Assembly: GCA_021648745.1 (NCBI GenBank)
Contig: JAKISE010000068.1
Location: 1-18,394 of the forward strand
Source: Cyclobacteriaceae bacterium
GTDB lineage: Bacteria > Bacteroidota > Bacteroidia > Cytophagales > Cyclobacteriaceae
Reading direction: 5' to 3'
Length of the DNA stretch: 18,394 nucleotides
The translations under genes and the position numbers were made by a program. Positions 16,313 through 18,394 of the stretch are shown in pieces. The notes beneath the pieces are model-generated. The model made no database searches, was not told the origin of the DNA, and saw nothing but the letters and a program-made list of their open reading frames with translations. Position 1 is the first letter of the stretch, and each line of letters starts with the position of its first letter.

Positions 16313-17275
16313 TTAAATATTTATCTCCATGTGTGATTCTCGTACTTTTTTTTTACCAGCACTTTCATTACAACCAGGACTCATTCCTGCCCATGATGCT
16401 AAATGTTGCTCATTAGGAAATTGGTTCATGTTATTACCTATTTCGGCTATGATGTAACTTGACCCTTCTTTGCCTACTCCTGGGATAGTCTCTAACAATT
16501 TGGCATCTAAGTCTAATTCATTTTCCTTGAGTTGAATCTCTATTTGCTCGTCCAGCTTGTCAATAGTTCGGGTTTTCTCTGCTATACTTTCTTTTATGGT
16601 GGTGAGCATAAACCGATGATGGTTTGTCATTTTTCCTTTTAGAGATGAGGCCAAATCTTTGATACTTGATTGGATTTTCCCATGTCGAAATTTTAGTAGT
16701 TCATCGATATCTTCTTGACCATGTATCATCGCATCTATGATTTTACTCGCTGTTGCTCCGCTCATATTACTGACCACACTTGATAACTTTATGTTAGCAT
16801 CTTCAAGCACTTTTTGAATCCTGTTTTTTTCTGCTGCAATTTGCTGTACTACTTTACGCTTGTATCGAGTTAAATCTCGTAACTCACGAATGGGTTTGGG
16901 TGGAATAAAACTACCACTAAGCAAGCCACTCAACAATAGTTTAGCAATCCATTTACTATCTTTTTTATCAGTCTTCCGACCAGGCACATTCTTTATATGT
17001 CGTGCATTGACCAATAATATCTCAAAGCCTTCCTCTAGTATATTGTAAATGGGCTTCCAATACACACCTGTACTCTCCATGGCTACATGAGTTATATCAT
17101 ACTCTTTTAACCAATCTCGCATTTGTTCAATTGATTCTGTGAAACCATCGAAGCTCCTTGTTTCTTCTTTGATGCCGATGCCCTTTATTGTAGCTACAAT
17201 TATGCTTTTGTGTACATCAATTCCACACCCTCGGTCGATTATCTGCTCAAACGATATCTTACTCTTCTTTTTCAT
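16313..17275 (-). CDS. IS110-family transposase, 5' part, frameshifted
   Basis: A 320-residue frame carrying the RuvC-like DEDD domain, with likely catalytic D20 (CGIDVHK), E67 (AMESTG), D103 and D106 (TDKKDSKW), then a helical linker and the Transposase_20 region with IPGVGKEGSSYIIAEIG. The probable catalytic serine is S305 in NESAG. The last ten residues are out of frame: after nine A (coding strand of 16346-16354) it reads VRESH and stops, while one base more gives STRITHGDKYLKT running into the downstream frame. IS110 recombinases cut and join DNA with a DEDD site and a serine, guided by a bridge RNA. Activity would need frameshifting, transcript slippage, or a correction if this is a sequencing error. 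Confidence 0.88.
   Translation of the reverse strand: MKKKSKISFEQIIDRGCGIDVHKSIIVATIKGIGIKEETRSFDGFTESIEQMRDWLKEYDITHVAMESTGVYWKPIYNILEEGFEILLVNARHIKNVPGRKTDKKDSKWIAKLLLSGLLSGSFIPPKPIRELRDLTRYKRKVVQQIAAEKNRIQKVLEDANIKLSSVVSNMSGATASKIIDAMIHGQEDIDELLKFRHGKIQSSIKDLASSLKGKMTNHHRFMLTTIKESIAEKTRTIDKLDEQIEIQLKENELDLDAKLLETIPGVGKEGSSYIIAEIGNNMNQFPNEQHLASWAGMSPGCNESAGKKKVRESHMEINI
16346..16354 (-). other. A9 run, frameshift site in IS110 transposase
   Basis: Nine A on the coding strand, reading GGT AAA AAA AAA GTA. It contains an A_AAA_AAA heptamer in the zero frame, a classic -1 slippery sequence and also a site for polymerase slippage. Confidence 0.75.
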
Positions 17276-17502
17276 GGCTATGCTGTTTCGGCTTAAGTTA
17301 CATAATCATTCCCTTGTGTGTCGCTTTTATCGCCATGAATGTTTCATATATCTTAAATTTAAATGAATGCAGCCGAAACCAAGGCTTGTCTAAGTTAGGC
17401 TCTAAAAACCCTTATGGAATTATTCAAGCTCTATCGACTGATTGAGTTTAATTTATAATAATTAATGTAAAAGTAAAGCCACAAATTATGGGGCGCATTC
17501 AT
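17276..17502 (-). ncRNA. Candidate IS110 bridge RNA region
   Basis: The 5' non-coding end of the IS, read in the same direction as the transposase. In the IS110 group this is where the bridge RNA lies. It holds a 9-bp stem, GTTTCGGCT/AGCCGAAAC (17371-17379 with 17285-17293). Directly inside its 5' arm is a segment (17356-17370, minus strand) matching the element-end sequence at 17495-17509 in 13 of 15 bases. A second segment (17428-17434) reads ATAGAGC on the minus strand, identical to the sequence just inside the other end (15922-15928). These are guide-like matches to the two ends. RNA boundaries and fold are not established. Confidence 0.45.
17285..17379 (-). repeat. 9-bp inverted repeat framing a 77-nt loop
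   Basis: GTTTCGGCT (17285-17293) and AGCCGAAAC (17371-17379) are exact complements just upstream of the transposase start. As RNA they form a stem closing a large loop, the kind of arrangement found in bridge RNA loops. Confidence 0.5.
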
Positions 17503-17508
17503 CTACAT
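17498..17508. repeat. 11-bp direct repeat, IS 5' end copy
   Basis: TTCATCTACAT, the second copy of the repeat at 15911-15921, 41 bp from the Crp/Fnr stop codon. Marks the proposed 5' end of the element. Confidence 0.55.
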
Positions 17509-17549
17509 TAATAAATTAAACTTCTATTAGCTTGAAATCAGGTTATTAC

Positions 17550-18119
17550 TTACTTGTATTTTTTACGGAGTGTACTTAGGGCTTGAGGGGTAATACCTAG
17601 GTAAGAGGCTATTAACCGTTGTGGTACACGCTGAACTATATCGGGGTATGTTTTTATGAATTCGTTATACCTTTCTTTCGCAGAAAAGCTCATTAACATT
17701 AAAACCCTTCGCTGCAGGGTTCCACACCTTTTTAGCAACCTCTGAAGTTCATTATAAATAACAGGTTGTGGAAGCTCTTTAAATAGTTCTAGTGAGTGTT
17801 TGCTAATAATTTCTATTTCCGAATCTTCTATGGCTTCAATAAATAATACGGCAGGGCTGTTATATGATTGAGATTCAATATCACTTATTAGCCAATTTTC
17901 AGGAGCAAAGGTAAAAATATGCTCTTTCCCCTTTTCATCAATCACATAACTTTTAAGCAATCCCTTTTTAACAAAATAGCTGTTGCTACTCATTTTTCCA
18001 CTTCTTTGTAAAACGGTTCCCTTTTTTACAACAACTTGCTTTAAGCTGGCTTTTATCTTATTCGTAACGTCATCGTCTAGTTTATTTGAAGAATTCAATA
18101 AGTTTGTAAGTGAAATCAT
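17550..18119 (-). CDS. Crp/Fnr-family transcriptional regulator
   Basis: A 189-residue regulator from the ATG at 18119; a TTG at 18140 would add seven residues and is less likely. The N-terminal part (about 15-125) is a cyclic-nucleotide-binding-like beta-roll (KKGTVLQRSG, SNSYFVKKGLLKSY), followed by a dimer helix and a short C-terminal winged helix-turn-helix (PQRLIASYLGITPQALSTLRK, about 163-186). No Fnr-type cysteine cluster is present, so oxygen sensing through an Fe-S cluster is not indicated; the ligand is unknown. It is upstream of pirin in the same direction, a common pairing in Bacteroidota, but an IS element now lies between. Confidence 0.9.
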   Translation of the reverse strand: MISLTNLLNSSNKLDDDVTNKIKASLKQVVVKKGTVLQRSGKMSSNSYFVKKGLLKSYVIDEKGKEHIFTFAPENWLISDIESQSYNSPAVLFIEAIEDSEIEIISKHSLELFKELPQPVIYNELQRLLKRCGTLQRRVLMLMSFSAKERYNEFIKTYPDIVQRVPQRLIASYLGITPQALSTLRKKYK

Positions 18120-18208
18120 TTTTTGTGTAATAATGTACAAGCTATCCGTTCAAAGATGACTCAGTGTTTACTTAAACCCTCATAATGTAATAGAAATTCC
18201 CTGCCTTG

Positions 18209-18242
18209 CCGGCTAAAATACAATCAGCTGCAAACCAGCCGG
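18209..18242. repeat. Inverted repeat upstream of the Crp/Fnr gene
   Basis: CCGGCT and AGCCGG, 22 nt apart, form a GC-rich 6-bp stem in an otherwise AT-rich region. It might be a leader structure or a terminator-like remnant; no T-run follows directly. Confidence 0.3.
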
Positions 18243-18259
18243 TTTAACCCGAAATATGC

Positions 18260-18274
18260 AATAGAATTTCTATT
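18260..18274. promoter_or_regulatory. Palindrome upstream of the Crp/Fnr gene
   Basis: AATAGAATTTCTATT is a perfect 7+1+7 palindrome about 140 bp before the Crp/Fnr start. A half-like copy, AATAGAAATT, occurs at 18189-18198. Crp/Fnr dimers bind palindromes of this size, so an autoregulatory operator is possible, but there is no direct evidence. Confidence 0.3.
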
Positions 18275-18352
18275 AACCTGAGTTCGACCTAAGGAATGCT
18301 GTCAGAAAATAAGGTAGTAGGTGAGGTTTTGGAAATAAAAAGTGAAAAAATA

Positions 18353-18394
18353 ATGGATTATTTTAAGATTTTTATTTCTAAAAGATTGCCTGCT
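18353..18394 (+). CDS. Possible start of a divergent gene (partial)
   Basis: An ATG followed by 14 open codons (MDYFKIFISKRLPA) up to the window edge. No Shine-Dalgarno sequence and no family match possible at this length. It is offered only because the 18120-18352 stretch otherwise has no gene and the plus-strand direction would place a divergent promoter here. Confidence 0.2.
   Translation, partial: MDYFKIFISKRLPA

Larger units (their letters stand above)
15911..17508 (-). mobile_element. IS110-family insertion sequence with frameshifted transposase
   Basis: The two outer reading frames give an IS110-type DEDD transposase, and TTCATCTACAT occurs as a direct repeat at 15911-15921 and 17498-17508, close to both ends. 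The implied unit is about 1.6 kb, slightly long for the family. The 5' non-coding end (about 225 bp) is longer than the 3' end (about 110 bp), as in the IS110 rather than the IS1111 group. No terminal inverted repeats are visible, which fits the family. An 11-bp repeat is longer than the short core usually shared, so the exact ends are uncertain. Confidence 0.6.

Noticed and set aside
18358..18393. Minus-strand open stretch ending AGNLLEIKILK as the tail of an upstream gene
   Set aside because: Eleven codons at the window edge cannot be told from chance.

Overview
This 18.4 kb window looks like chromosomal DNA from a member of the Bacteroidota, probably Cytophagia-like (inference). The evidence is AT-rich spacers, an almost complete lack of Shine-Dalgarno sequences before genes, one TAnnTTTG-type promoter candidate, and protein families typical of that phylum: a TPR lipoprotein, a small outer-membrane beta-barrel, a CNHC thioredoxin-like protein, a giant AsmA-like envelope protein, and a Crp/Fnr regulator next to a pirin.

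Layout. (1) 1-4012, minus strand: a translation operon read as TPR lipoprotein - thrS - infC - rpmI - rplT, with rplT cut off by the window edge after six codons. infC starts at an AUU codon behind a perfect AGGAGG, the classic IF3 autoregulation arrangement. (2) 4105-5874, plus strand: an MsbA-like ABC exporter, divergent from the operon and closed by a 44-bp perfectly palindromic terminator shared with the convergent next gene. (3) 5926-7148, minus strand: an outer-membrane beta-barrel protein and a thioredoxin/peroxiredoxin-like protein. (4) 7149-7500: an AT-rich gap with no gene. (5) 7501-12254, plus strand: a 1414-residue AsmA-like protein that starts at TTG, overlapping by one base a YfcE-like metallophosphoesterase. 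(6) 12241-14813, minus strand: a two-component pair, a membrane hybrid-free histidine kinase followed 5 nt later by a receiver-only response regulator whose 3' end overlaps the phosphoesterase. (7) 14947-18119, minus strand: a Crp/Fnr regulator and a pirin, probably once 122 bp apart, now separated by an IS110-family element. (8) 18120-18394: a non-coding stretch with inverted repeats and possibly the first codons of a divergent plus-strand gene.

The most interesting part is the IS110-family element (about 15911-17508). An 11-bp direct repeat flanks it. Its DEDD/serine recombinase is split by a one-base frameshift in a run of nine A residues, so two reading frames together make a 416-residue protein. 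Its 5' non-coding region, about 225 nt, holds a stem and two short segments matching the two element ends, one in sense and one complementary. That is what is expected of a bridge RNA with donor guides, the RNA that directs IS110 recombinases to their target. This assignment is an inference from base matches and needs folding and comparison with related copies.

The other genes are housekeeping or common envelope and signalling functions. No CRISPR array, tRNA, rRNA, phage gene or defence system was seen.
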